Of a DNA stretch of 64,000 nucleotides, positions 8,750 through 16,859 are shown piece after piece. The notes under the pieces were generated by a model that worked only from the letters and a program-made list of their open reading frames with translations, had not been told where the DNA came from and ran no database searches. Source of the stretch: Rhodococcus spongiicola (lineage in GTDB: Bacteria; Actinomycetota; Actinomycetes; Mycobacteriales; Mycobacteriaceae); contig NZ_RKLN01000007.1 of NCBI RefSeq assembly GCF_004011835.1, positions 78,497 through 142,496 of the forward strand, in the 5' to 3' direction. Made by a program: the position numbers and the translations under genes. The first letter of the stretch is position 1; each line of letters begins with the position of its first letter.

Positions 8750-9250
8750 CTACCGCTTCGCGGGCGGAATGAATCGGTCGATGATTCGTTGAGGGTCTAC
8801 GGCTTCCGGTCGAAGTCGCCGGAGCAGTGCGTCGAGCACCATGCCGTCGAGCGCGGTTGCCAACAGGGCAGCATCGGCGTGCGACAAGCCGTGTGCGCGC
8901 AGAACTGCAACGAGGCGCTCCCTGCCGTGAACCATTACCGCAGCGAGTTCTGCGTCGTGAAACGAAGCGACGATAAGTTCGTAGCGGGCGCGGGTTCTCC
9001 CCGCCTCTGAACCGAGCCACCGTGCAACCTGCTGTTGCGGGGTTTCGCCTGGTGCTGGTAAGTCCCCGTCGAGTAGGTGACGGACCATCTCCAGAACGAG
9101 GCCACGCTGGTTCGTGAAGTGGTGTCGTGCGCTGCCGTGTGGGACGCCGGCCTCGTCTTCGACCCCTCGCATCGACCAGCCTCGGAACCCGACTCTGCCG
9201 AGTAGCTCCAAACCAGCATCGAGTAGGGCCTCCCGCGTGGACTTCTCCAT
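8750..9250 (-). CDS. TetR family regulator (short)
   Basis: A 166-residue TetR protein. The HTH is at residues about 5-50 (REALLDAGLELLGRVGFRGW, then VEDEAGVPHGSARHHFTNQRGL). The C-terminal domain is shorter than average but has the usual helices (VARWLGSEAGRTRARYELIV). Its ATG at 9250 overlaps one of two copies of a palindromic operator. TAAACT on the minus strand (9262-9257) ends six bases before the ATG, so the mRNA is probably leaderless and autorepressed. The divergent product is a 35-residue membrane protein, an unusual partner. Confidence 0.85.
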   Translation of the reverse strand: MEKSTREALLDAGLELLGRVGFRGWSMRGVEDEAGVPHGSARHHFTNQRGLVLEMVRHLLDGDLPAPGETPQQQVARWLGSEAGRTRARYELIVASFHDAELAAVMVHGRERLVAVLRAHGLSHADAALLATALDGMVLDALLRRLRPEAVDPQRIIDRFIPPAKR

Positions 9251-9290
9251 GTGGAGAGTTTATCGTGATCCAGTCCTCTCCACGTGGAGA
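9244..9290. promoter_or_regulatory. Twin operators of the short TetR
   Basis: A perfect 14-bp palindrome TCTCCACGTGGAGA at 9277-9290 and a near copy (TCTCCA, TG, TGGAGA) at 9244-9257. Their centres are 33 bp apart, about three helical turns, so two dimers would bind the same DNA face. The proximal copy covers the start codon of the TetR gene. Confidence 0.8.
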
Positions 9291-9313
9291 ACTTCTTTGG
9301 ATCGGAGCATCTG

Positions 9314-9421
9314 ATGGTGATCTTTTTCGACATCCTTCTTGCACTCGCTATAGCCCTGACGCTCTGGTTCTCCGGCTATGTCGTCTACCGCTCGGTATTC
9401 GGGGAATCGCGCCGGGGGTAA
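9314..9421 (+). CDS. 35-residue single-pass membrane protein
   Basis: A very short gene: ATG 9314, TAA 9419-9421, with CGGAG (9303-9307) six bases upstream. The product starts MVIFFDILLALAIALTLWFS and ends GYVVYRSVFGESRRG. It is thus one hydrophobic helix with an Asp near the start and a basic C-terminal tail, probably N-out/C-in. It lies directly downstream of the twin operators and divergent from the TetR gene, which suggests regulated expression. It could be a small transporter-associated peptide or the remnant of a larger membrane gene. No family is recognised. Confidence 0.55.
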   Translation: MVIFFDILLALAIALTLWFSGYVVYRSVFGESRRG

Positions 9422-9640
9422 GCCGTCGCGGCTCACCCTCGAACTCGACCGTGCCGCGTCGCTCCGCGCCATGCTCCCGATGTGTCCAGAGGTGCGGCAT
9501 CGCACTTCGGCGTCGTGCAGGAAGTCCTTGGCCGATCCGGGAAGTCGCGGCATCATTCTCCAGCGCGAATTCTGGTTCCGCGCTATGGGTTTCGCAGACG
9601 CGACCCCGTGTTTACCGGCCATCTGGGTAGCAGGATCTGC

Positions 9641-10687
9641 TCAGGGTGTTACCTCGAGCTCGGCCGCATCGGGTCCGATGCAGGAGAGTTGACCGAGGCG
9701 ACTCCTGATTCTCCCCATGTCGAGGGGGAGGTGTGCACCGTTGGTGAGGAAGTCCAGGGTAGTACTGGCGAGGAACACGGGGGTGACGTCGCGGTCGTAG
9801 AGTACGTCGATGGCGTTGGCGAACCGCTGTGCTGGTTCGCGGCCTGCCGTGCGAAGGTCAGGTATGTCGCTGATCACCCACTTCTGGAACTCCCCGGCCA
9901 ACGCGAGGTAGTCGACCGGGGCAGTGGTCCGTCCGCACAGGTCGGTGAATTCGATCCACAGCCATCCGTCGGCCGCGCGGCGAACGTGCACGGGGTGTCC
10001 GGCCGGCGCGAGTGTCGTGCGTTCGTCTGGATCCGGTGCGCTGAGACCGAGGTGTTCGACCTGACTCGGAGATCCCGGGCTGACCCAGAATCCGGCGGCG
10101 AACCCGGCCTCGTGGCTCGAGATGGTGCGGTAGTCGACGGGGCCGTCGACGGCGACGATAGTCAGGGTCCGTTCGATCAGCTCGATGGTGGGCACGAAGT
10201 CGTCGTGGAACAGCGGATTGGGCAGCAAGGATTGTGGTGGGTAGTTCGAGGTCAAGATGACCCGGATCTCCCGATCGAGGAGCGCGGGAAGTAGTCGGGC
10301 GATGAACTTGCCGTCCGCGGGATCGTGAACGTGGAACTCGTCGAAGCACACGACGTCCAGCGCGCCGAGGAGATCACCGAGGGCCGCACTGAGATCGTTG
10401 CCGTTTCTCCGGATAGCCAGGTGTAAGTCGCCGAAGAACTCGTGGAAGTGAATCCGCCTCTTCCGGCTGGTCGGCAGCGCTGCGAAGTACGTCGCCATCA
10501 GCCAGCTCTTTCCCCGACCCGCGGGTCCCCACAGGTACAGATTCCGATCTGCAGTCGCGAGGGCTGCTACGGCTCGCCGCTGCGCATCATCGAGCGTGAA
10601 TCCCAATTCCTCCGCTGCCGTGACGAATACAGCAGGATCCAGCTGTAAGGGGCGGCTTGATTGTGAAGCTCGACGACTCCAACGCAT
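9641..10687 (-). CDS. zapE: AFG1/ZapE family ATPase
   Basis: A 348-residue P-loop ATPase. Walker A is GPAGRGKS near residue 55, Walker B is VVCFDEFHV near residue 113, and sensor-1 is ILTSNYPPQSLLPNPLFHDD, all diagnostic of AFG1/ZapE. In E. coli, ZapE binds FtsZ and destabilises Z-rings under stress; mitochondrial AFG1 assists protein quality control. The actinobacterial role is not established. On the minus strand, TAGAGT ends six bases before the ATG (10687), so a leaderless mRNA is possible. It is divergent from a TetR gene 41 bp away, an uncommon arrangement for zapE. Confidence 0.85.
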   Translation of the reverse strand: MRWSRRASQSSRPLQLDPAVFVTAAEELGFTLDDAQRRAVAALATADRNLYLWGPAGRGKSWLMATYFAALPTSRKRRIHFHEFFGDLHLAIRRNGNDLSAALGDLLGALDVVCFDEFHVHDPADGKFIARLLPALLDREIRVILTSNYPPQSLLPNPLFHDDFVPTIELIERTLTIVAVDGPVDYRTISSHEAGFAAGFWVSPGSPSQVEHLGLSAPDPDERTTLAPAGHPVHVRRAADGWLWIEFTDLCGRTTAPVDYLALAGEFQKWVISDIPDLRTAGREPAQRFANAIDVLYDRDVTPVFLASTTLDFLTNGAHLPLDMGRIRSRLGQLSCIGPDAAELEVTP

Positions 10688-10701
10688 GGCGAAACTCTAC
10701 T

Positions 10702-10722
10702 ATCCTAGAGGCTTGAGAGGAT
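10702..10722. promoter_or_regulatory. Possible TetR operator between zapE and the TetR gene
   Basis: An inverted repeat with arms ATCCT (10702-10706) and AGGAT (10718-10722) lies in the 41-bp divergent gap. The arms are short and the inner bases pair only partly, so this is a tentative operator of the adjacent TetR. Confidence 0.35.
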
Positions 10723-10728
10723 CGAGAC

Positions 10729-11325
10729 ATGTCTCACCGTCGTTCACGCCGTGACCTCATATGCGATGCCGCGTTGGATCTCGCTGCCGAGGGCGGGAAC
10801 CACGCGCTCACTCACCAGGGAGTCGACGCACGACTCGACTTGCCACGCGGTTCGACCTCGTACTACTACCGCACCCGCCGCGCCCTGGTGTCCGCCGCTA
10901 TCGCGCACCTGACGTGCCGGTCGAGCGAGCAGTTCCGCGACGCGGCACCATCAGTCCCTCCAAAAACGACAAGGGAAGCAGCGAGCCTGATCGCGGCCCA
11001 GTTCGAAGCGCTGTTGGGAGACCGCCGTCGAGACGTGCTCGCCCGATACGCACTCATGGCAGATGCAGCAGGTGATGACGAACTACGCGAGGGTCTGGCA
11101 TCGTGCCTGTTCTCACTTCCAGCAGCGACGGCACTGATGGATTCCCTGGGTGCATCCGACCCCAAGGTTGCCGCGCGAGATCTGATCACCCTGCTCGAGG
11201 GGTTGGTTTTCGACTACGCCTTCGGGGCGAGGACGCTGAGCGCGGACGCTTCCCCCGTCGATCGAACCGAGACGCTGCGGACTTCCGTTCGCCTCTGGAT
11301 CGACGCACTCGTTGCGAGCCGATGA
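10729..11325 (+). CDS. TetR family transcriptional regulator
   Basis: A 198-residue regulator. The HTH occupies residues about 5-50 (RRDLICDAALDLAAEGGNHA, then GVDARLDLPRGSTSYYYRTR), with the YYY recognition helix of the DNA-binding domain. The C-terminal domain is an all-helical ligand domain of undefined specificity. GAGAGG lies eight bases before the ATG. It is divergent from zapE and is followed 43 bp later by an MBL hydrolase gene on the same strand, so either or both neighbours may be targets. Confidence 0.85.
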   Translation: MSHRRSRRDLICDAALDLAAEGGNHALTHQGVDARLDLPRGSTSYYYRTRRALVSAAIAHLTCRSSEQFRDAAPSVPPKTTREAASLIAAQFEALLGDRRRDVLARYALMADAAGDDELREGLASCLFSLPAATALMDSLGASDPKVAARDLITLLEGLVFDYAFGARTLSADASPVDRTETLRTSVRLWIDALVASR

Positions 11326-11368
11326 CGAGTTGCGGGACGAAAACCGGCATGCCGCATAGGGTTGGTCC

Positions 11369-12112
11369 GTGACAGTTGTGGACGAAGTAGCACCCAACGT
11401 GTTCCGTGCTTCCGGGACAGACGTGAACGTAGTGATCCTGCGGGACGGTGGCGACCTGACCCTCATCGACGGCGGCTATCCCGGTGATGTCGGCGCCGTG
11501 GAAGGTGCAATCCGGTCGCTCGGCCGAGGTCCGGAAGATGTGCAGGGAATGTTGCTCACCCATGCGCACATCGACCACATGGGCGCGATCGTCGCCTTCC
11601 ACGAACGCTACGGCATTCCAGTGTTCACGGACCCAACCGAAGTCGCTCATGCGCGAAGGGATTACCTCGAGCAGGCAACGGGTAAGGACTTCGTCCCGAT
11701 GCTGTACAAGCACGGCGTGCTGCCGTGGTTGCTACGCGTCGCCCGCGCCGGAGCAACCCGGTCGCTCTCGGTCGACGACGCCCAGGCGTTCGCGGCGAGC
11801 GGCCCCCTTGACCTGCCCGGTACTCCAGTCCCGGTGGCTACCCACGGGCACACGTCCGGACACAGCGCATATCACGTCTCCCACCACGGTGTGGTCATTA
11901 CCGGTGATGCACTGGTCACGGCGCATCCGCTGTCGAAAGTTCGTGGCCCGCAACTGCTCCCGAAGGTCTTCGACCACGGGAAGCAGGACACCGTCGCGGC
12001 TCTGGATCACCTTGCCGTTCTGGACGCCGAGACCATCGTGCCCGGGCACGGTCCCGCGATGTCCATGCCCATCGCCGAGGCCGTCGAGCAAGCACGTGAG
12101 CGAAGCCGGTGA
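11369..12112 (+). CDS. MBL-fold metallo-hydrolase
   Basis: A 247-residue metallo-beta-lactamase-fold hydrolase. The metal motif THAHIDHMG is near residue 67, with further ligands in ATHGHTSGHSAYH, the bridging Asp in VVITGDALVT and the last His in VPGHGP. It binds two metal ions, probably zinc. There is no signal peptide, so it is cytosolic. Such proteins include glyoxalase II, lactonases and quorum-quenching enzymes; the substrate cannot be assigned here. It starts with GTG at 11369 and is convergent with the GH64-like gene, with a shared terminator between them. Confidence 0.85.
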   Translation: MTVVDEVAPNVFRASGTDVNVVILRDGGDLTLIDGGYPGDVGAVEGAIRSLGRGPEDVQGMLLTHAHIDHMGAIVAFHERYGIPVFTDPTEVAHARRDYLEQATGKDFVPMLYKHGVLPWLLRVARAGATRSLSVDDAQAFAASGPLDLPGTPVPVATHGHTSGHSAYHVSHHGVVITGDALVTAHPLSKVRGPQLLPKVFDHGKQDTVAALDHLAVLDAETIVPGHGPAMSMPIAEAVEQARERSR

Positions 12113-12152
12113 GTGCCGCAGCGGACCGATCTCCTACGCTCACGCCCGTAGG

Positions 12153-12194
12153 GGGTCGCCAGCTCCCTGACACGTAGTCGGGAACTGGCGACCC
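12153..12194. terminator. Bidirectional terminator between convergent genes
   Basis: A 15-bp inverted repeat: GGGTCGCCAGCTCCC at 12153-12167 and GGGAACTGGCGACCC at 12180-12194, with a 12-bp loop. There is one mismatch in the plus transcript, which becomes a G-U pair in the minus transcript. It lies between the convergent MBL and GH64-like genes. No U-tract follows, as is common in actinobacteria. Confidence 0.7.
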
Positions 12195-12206
12195 TCATCT
12201 AGTGGG

Positions 12207-13583
12207 CTACGACCCGAAGAACGATGTGCCGCCGTTATCAGGCGCTGGGTTGGGGGTCGGCTGCGGGTTGGGGGTCGGTTCCGGGGTTGGGGTGGGCTCC
12301 GGGTTCGGGGTCGGTTCCGGGGTGGGAGTGGGTTCCGGGTTGGGGGTCGGCTCCGGGTTAGGTGTCGGCTCCGGAGTACCGGGCTCCTCCCCACCACCGT
12401 CACCTGGGTTGGCCGCGAACTCCGTCAGTGTGATCGTCCACGAGGTCGGGGCGTGGTCCTGGACGTACGAAGCGAAGTCGCTGACGTCGTCGAAAGCGAA
12501 CCCGTACGCATGGCCGTTGACGGTGTTCTCGTGCATCGCCCGGGAGTAGTGGCTGGTGATCTCGTTCTTGTAGAAGAGTGAGGGGTCGAGGACGGGCTGA
12601 TCGGCGTAGTCGAGCAGCGTCGACCGGTTGAGGGCCGAGCCCAGGATCGCGGCAACCGGCCCGGAGAGGCCGTCGTTCGGGGCGATCAGGGCGCCGTCAC
12701 AGAAGAACACGTCCTTGGTGCTCGGTTTCCTGACGGGTGCAACCCCACCGTCGAATTCGAGTACGTCGCCGCGGACTCGACCGGTGTAGGTGACGCCCGT
12801 GAGGTGGTTGGTCACTCTCAAGTCGGTGGTGGCGTACTTGCGCCACACCTCGTTGACGTACTCGTCGTAGTAGGTGGGAGAGAACATTCCGGAGTTGATG
12901 CCGTGACCAGGCGCGATCACCCGGAAGTTGTCGCCGACGATGAGCGACGCGAATTCGGGGCGACTTGCGAGGTCGGCGAAGATCCTCTCTCGGCCGCCGG
13001 GGATCAGGGTGCCCGTGGTCTGGGAGCGCTCGCCTTCCAACTGGATCGCCAACGGCACGCTGAACTGGTCGACCATGGTGGTGTTGCAGAACATGCCGAG
13101 GTCGTTGAGGGTGAACTCGACCGAGTCGTGTAGCACCCTGAAGGCCGGGTCGCTCTCCACCCAGCCGGCCGGGTACTGCAATGCCTTTCTGCCGGCACCG
13201 TCGGTGACCGCTTTGAACTCCAGTTCGCCGTCGATGGCGAAGTAGATTCGTCCCGACATCTGTGGGATTTCGAAGGTCGTGTCTCCGCTGTTGGACAGCG
13301 GGATTCCCATGTCGAGGACGCTTCCGTCAGGAGCGTCCGCGGGGACCGGCGTGAAGACCCCGCTGCGGTTGACGAATCCTTGCTGACCGGAGTGGTTCAC
13401 CCCCGGGATGTACATCGTGATCGCGCTGTTACCAAAGGCGCCGCTGGCGTTGACTACTTTCGTGGTGAGGTTGGTAGCCGCCCGCGCGCGGGGTGTTAGG
13501 GCTGGGACGAGGGACGATAGAACCGGTGTTCCCAGGGCCGCCGCACCGATTGCGGATCCGAGGAAGGCTCTTCTGCTCAACAT
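12207..13583 (-). CDS. Tat-exported GH64-like beta-1,3-glucanase with proline-rich tail
   Basis: About 458 residues. The N-terminus carries a twin-arginine signal ([10 protein letters not shown], hydrophobic stretch, ARA-A cleavage), so the protein is probably exported folded. The body resembles glycoside hydrolase family 64 / thaumatin-like glucanases ([24 protein letters not shown], then [14 protein letters not shown] and [20 protein letters not shown]). These cut beta-1,3-glucan. Residues about 400-450 are [15 protein letters not shown] repeats, probably a cell-wall-spanning spacer. The ATG at 13583 has GGAG eight bases upstream. A fungal or algal cell-wall target is inferred. Confidence 0.8.
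   Translation of the reverse strand: MLSRRAFLGSAIGAAALGTPVLSSLVPALTPRARAATNLTTKVVNASGAFGNSAITMYIPGVNHSGQQGFVNRSGVFTPVPADAPDGSVLDMGIPLSNSGDTTFEIPQMSGRIYFAIDGELEFKAVTDGAGRKALQYPAGWVESDPAFRVLHDSVEFTLNDLGMFCNTTMVDQFSVPLAIQLEGERSQTTGTLIPGGRERIFADLASRPEFASLIVGDNFRVIAPGHGINSGMFSPTYYDEYVNEVWRKYATTDLRVTNHLTGVTYTGRVRGDVLEFDGGVAPVRKPSTKDVFFCDGALIAPNDGLSGPVAAILGSALNRSTLLDYADQPVLDPSLFYKNEITSHYSRAMHENTVNGHAYGFAFDDVSDFASYVQDHAPTSWTITLTEFAANPGDGGGEEPGTPEPTPNPEPTPNPEPTPTPEPTPNPEPTPTPEPTPNPQPTPNPAPDNGGTSFFGS
12243..12378. repeat. Tandem repeat encoding a Pro-Glu-Pro-Thr tail
   Basis: A G-rich array of imperfect units of about 18 bp (for example GGGTTGGGGGTCGGCTCC on the plus strand) inside the 3' end of the GH64-like gene. 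It encodes alternating PEPTPNP and PEPTPTP units on the minus strand. Such arrays commonly vary in copy number between strains. Confidence 0.8.
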
Positions 13584-13753
13584 TGACTGCACTCCGGGTT
13601 CGAGATGTTACCGAGCTGTTATCTCGGAGGTGCGCGAGTTTTACACGCCTCACGGAGGAGCGCAACCGAACGGACGCTTGTTATAGTGTGAATCCTGCAG
13701 GAATGCATCCAAGCCGCGGGGTCGACGTCACCGAGGGTGTGCGTCGGGCGCAG

Positions 13754-15184
13754 TCACCGAGGCTGTGCGTCGCGCACTGTGGACATCAGCTCGGGGAGGT
13801 TCCCGGCGTTGATCAGCTCGAATGTCTTGTCCGCGACGAGCAGGATGTCGCTGTGGGACAGACCGCGACAAGCGTTGAGCTCGAACTTCGTAGTCAGCTC
13901 CTCGTCGGACAGGGGGTTCTCGGGACCGCCGCGGTTGTGGCTGACCCGAGATTCGTGCCATCGCCCATCACGAGTTCTGACCCGAAGCACCGCCGGAAAC
14001 TGGTGCGGGTACAGCTTGTTGCAGCTGTCGTCGTCGTGGCAGGTCGCGAGCGCCGCCAGCGCGAGGGTCCTCGGGTCGCGTGCCGCCTCGTCGGTGAAAT
14101 CGGTGTGGCCGATACCGAGCCCGCTCCCTCCGAGGAGTGCGCGCGCGACCGTGTAGGGCCCCGAAAAGGCTGCGTGGTAGCCGGATTCAGGTGCCGTCTT
14201 GGCCGCCGGGGGCTCTGCGATGGTGCGCAGAACCGGTGCTGGAACGCCGAGGTCGATCTCGAGGATCTCGTCCGGATCGACCCCTCGGGAACGCAGGTCC
14301 CGCGCCGCATCGATACCGGCGTGCGTGAAATGGTTGCAGGGGTATGGCTTGAAGAAAATTCCCGGCAGTTCCCAGTGCTGTCCGAGGCGATCGACAACCT
14401 TGTCGACGTCGGCACGGTCACCGCAGAACGCGTGCAGGAAGCCGAATCGACCCTCGATGACCGTGGGCGGCCCGGTGAGGCCGTGACGCGCCAGCTGTGC
14501 TGCCCCCACACCCGAGTGCGCTGCCCACCCGCAGTGAGCGCGTTTGACAGTGCCCCCGGTCCGGTTCGCCTCGAGCAGGCCGGCACCGAAGCTGGCGGCG
14601 ATGCCCATCGCGTCTGCGATGCCCCTGCTGTCGAGTCCGTAGAGCGAGGCAGCTGCCGCGGCGGACCCGACTGCGCCGCAGATCGAGGTCGCGTGCAGGC
14701 CGCGCTCGAAGAACTCCGAGTTGCCGAGATCCTCGTCGTAGCCACCCATTCCGAGCCGCACCGCGATCTCGATTCCCACGCCCGCGGCATCCAGGAGGCT
14801 CGGTCCGTCAGCCCCAACGGCCTCGGCGACTGCGAGTGCGGTGGGGACGACGGATGCGGACGGATGCAGCACCGAGGGCAGGTGGGTGTCGTCGGAATCC
14901 ATCGAATGTGCGAGAGTGCCGTTGACGAGTGCGGCCGTTGCGGCGGGGAACCGGGAGCCGGTTCCGATCGCGGACGCCTCCTCCGTTCCGGACCACTCAC
15001 GGGCGACGGCCGTGGCAGCCGTGGCGGACGGCTGGCCTAGCGCGGCAATGGAGTTCCCGAGAACATCGAGGATTCGTCGGGCGACGTCCCTCCTCAGCGT
15101 CGAGGGAAGCCCGTGGTCCCGCGTCGTCACGGCCAGATCGGCAAGCCTGCCGACGACGGTCTGGTGAGCGTTCTGCCGGCTCAT
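13754..15184 (-). CDS. MmgE/PrpD family protein
   Basis: A 476-residue protein of the MmgE/PrpD superfamily, which includes 2-methylcitrate dehydratase and cis-aconitate decarboxylase. Family features are visible: ARRILDVLGNSIAALGQPSA at the start, GTLAHSMDSDDTHLPSVLHP, ATSICGAVGSAAAAASLYGL, and FFKPYPCNHFTHAGIDAA. Its ATG (15184) overlaps the stop of the cyclase-family gene by 4 bp, so it is the last gene of the leftward operon citE-like, cyclase, PrpD. No methylcitrate synthase is nearby, so propionate metabolism is unlikely. A dehydratase or decarboxylase acting on a tri- or dicarboxylate is inferred. Confidence 0.85.
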   Translation of the reverse strand: MSRQNAHQTVVGRLADLAVTTRDHGLPSTLRRDVARRILDVLGNSIAALGQPSATAATAVAREWSGTEEASAIGTGSRFPAATAALVNGTLAHSMDSDDTHLPSVLHPSASVVPTALAVAEAVGADGPSLLDAAGVGIEIAVRLGMGGYDEDLGNSEFFERGLHATSICGAVGSAAAAASLYGLDSRGIADAMGIAASFGAGLLEANRTGGTVKRAHCGWAAHSGVGAAQLARHGLTGPPTVIEGRFGFLHAFCGDRADVDKVVDRLGQHWELPGIFFKPYPCNHFTHAGIDAARDLRSRGVDPDEILEIDLGVPAPVLRTIAEPPAAKTAPESGYHAAFSGPYTVARALLGGSGLGIGHTDFTDEAARDPRTLALAALATCHDDDSCNKLYPHQFPAVLRVRTRDGRWHESRVSHNRGGPENPLSDEELTTKFELNACRGLSHSDILLVADKTFELINAGNLPELMSTVRDAQPR

Positions 15185-16023
15185 CGGCCGACCAGCGCCA
15201 CCGGGCGCACCGGCGAACCGGTCCCGCCCGTGATACGTAGCGGTGCCATCACGAACGTGAATTCGGTGAGCCCGCGCCGCGACGCGTCCTCGAGGTTCAG
15301 GTGCTCGATGATGTGAATTCCGTTGTCCACGAGCAGTACCCGGTGCACTGGTAGTACGCTGTGGCCTTTGCCGGGTGGTATGTGCTCGAACGCTGTCGTA
15401 TCGGCACCCGCGGCGACGATTCCTGTGGCAGCGAGCCAGTTCGCCGCGCTGACGTCGGCACCCGGGACGCCGTCGGTCTGGCCGAGATAGCGGTCGGGCG
15501 TGTCGAAGTGTCGTGCCCATCCTGTGCGAATCAGCGCGACGTCGCCTTGCTCGGGTACCACACCGGCGAGCTCGGCGGCGTTGCGGAGGTCGCCTTCGGT
15601 CACGGGCTGCCCGGCATCGAGCACGTCCACACCACGTACCCGCGCCACGTCCAGCAGAACTCCGCGTCGGATGAGAAACGGGATCGATTCGGCGCCCAAC
15701 TCGGCGAAGCGCCCACCACGTTGTGCTTCCTGCGCGTCGATTCCACCGTGCAGCTTGCCCTCGTGGCTGACGTGAGAAAGCGCGTCGACGTGGGTTCCGA
15801 CGTGACCGCCGGTGATGATGATCTCGTTCGATGCGGAGCCGCCGTCCGGCCGCACCATGTCCCCGTGCCGGCGGATGAGGATCATGCGGAAGCCGGGGTG
15901 ATTCGGCGAGCACGGCATGCCGGTCGAATGGGGGTGGCCGAGTTCGACGACATCGAGTCGACTCGACGCGACGGCGTCGAGGAGGGAGTCGGTGCGCTCG
16001 GTCGTGGCAGCGTTCTCGGTCAT
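15181..16023 (-). CDS. Cyclase family (kynurenine formamidase/isatin hydrolase-like) protein
   Basis: A 280-residue metal-dependent hydrolase of the cyclase family. The signature HVGTHVDALSHV (HxGTHxDxxxH), which binds Mn or Zn, is near residue 75. Other matches are the early phrase VVELGHPHSTGMPCSPNHPG and ILL-type strands such as GVLLDVARVRGVDVL. Characterised relatives open cyclic or N-formyl amides (isatin hydrolase, kynurenine formamidase). The ATG at 16023 has GGAGAA upstream and overlaps the stop of the CitE-like gene by 4 bp. A ring-opening or amide-cleaving step is inferred for the pathway. Confidence 0.85.
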   Translation of the reverse strand: MTENAATTERTDSLLDAVASSRLDVVELGHPHSTGMPCSPNHPGFRMILIRRHGDMVRPDGGSASNEIIITGGHVGTHVDALSHVSHEGKLHGGIDAQEAQRGGRFAELGAESIPFLIRRGVLLDVARVRGVDVLDAGQPVTEGDLRNAAELAGVVPEQGDVALIRTGWARHFDTPDRYLGQTDGVPGADVSAANWLAATGIVAAGADTTAFEHIPPGKGHSVLPVHRVLLVDNGIHIIEHLNLEDASRRGLTEFTFVMAPLRITGGTGSPVRPVALVGR

Positions 16024-16859
16024 GCATTTCTCCTCGCGTGTTCGTATCGTTCGGCCCGATCCAGGACGACGCGCGCGTTGGCGATCACGGCCGGGTCGAT
16101 GAACCGGCCATCGGTGTCCAGCACGGCGGATTCGCCGTTGCATTCGGACCGCGTTGCACTGCCGACCACGCGTCGAGCCGTTTCGACCTCGGCGGCGTCG
16201 GGGGTATAGGCGGCATTGACCGGCGCGATCTGGCTTGGGTGCACGACCGACCGCCCGAAGAATCCCTGGGTGAGTCCCAGCCGCGACGACTCGGCCAACC
16301 CGTCGAGATCGGCGACATCGGTCCACACACTCTGCACCGGCGAGCCGAGTTGGGCAGCGCGCGCGGCGGCGACGATCCAGCCGCGAGCCCACACGAGCCC
16401 GTCCGGCCTGACCCGCAGGTCGGCGGCCAGGTCGGCTTCGCCGAGTGCGATTCCGGTGACCCGAGGGTGGCACCGAGCTAGTTCGGGGGCGCCCAGCAAA
16501 CCGGCCGCGGACTCCACGAGTGCATGGACCTCGAAGCAGACCCGTTCTGCGATCGAGGCGAGCACCGCGGGAACCTCCGCCTTGGGCACTCGAATGCCCG
16601 CGGGCCGGGCGTCGGCATGCATCAGCGCGTCGACCTCCGCCTCCGCGCATGCTCCGCTTCCGGCGCTGATTCGAACCCAGATCGTTCGATCCGGGTGGGC
16701 CTCTAGAGCATCGAGTGCATTCGCGAGGGCAAGGGTTTTGGCGTGCACGGGAACTGCGTCCTCGAGGTCGATGACCACGGCGTCGGCCGGGCCGGCAACC
16801 GCCTTCTCGATCCGGTCCGCGCGGTGCCCCGGCACATACAGCCAGCTGCGGGGGGTCAT
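16020..16859 (-). CDS. HpcH/HpaI aldolase / CitE-like C-C lyase
   Basis: A 279-residue TIM-barrel lyase of the CitE branch. The start (SWLYVPGHRADRIEKAVAGP, then ADAVVIDLEDAVP) is the CitE consensus. Mg-binding and catalytic segments follow (IWVRIS, then FEVHALVESAAGLLGA and ITGIALGEADLAADL-like residues). Members cleave citramalyl-CoA, malyl-CoA or beta-hydroxyacyl-CoA esters to acetyl-CoA plus a keto acid. A CoA-transferase gene across the divergent promoter could supply the CoA ester. The ATG at 16859 overlaps the IclR stop by 4 bp, so the regulator is co-transcribed with it. Confidence 0.82.
   Translation of the reverse strand: MTPRSWLYVPGHRADRIEKAVAGPADAVVIDLEDAVPVHAKTLALANALDALEAHPDRTIWVRISAGSGACAEAEVDALMHADARPAGIRVPKAEVPAVLASIAERVCFEVHALVESAAGLLGAPELARCHPRVTGIALGEADLAADLRVRPDGLVWARGWIVAAARAAQLGSPVQSVWTDVADLDGLAESSRLGLTQGFFGRSVVHPSQIAPVNAAYTPDAAEVETARRVVGSATRSECNGESAVLDTDGRFIDPAVIANARVVLDRAERYEHARRNA

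Noticed and set aside
9422..9640. Possible gene or gene remnant between the 35-residue membrane protein and zapE, on either strand
   Set aside because: The frames here run into neighbouring genes and give Arg/Ser-rich or unconserved translations; no start with a ribosome-binding site was found.
12243..12378. G-rich repeat considered as a CRISPR array or G-quadruplex element
   Set aside because: Units lack spacers and encode an in-frame PEPTP tail of a real secreted protein.
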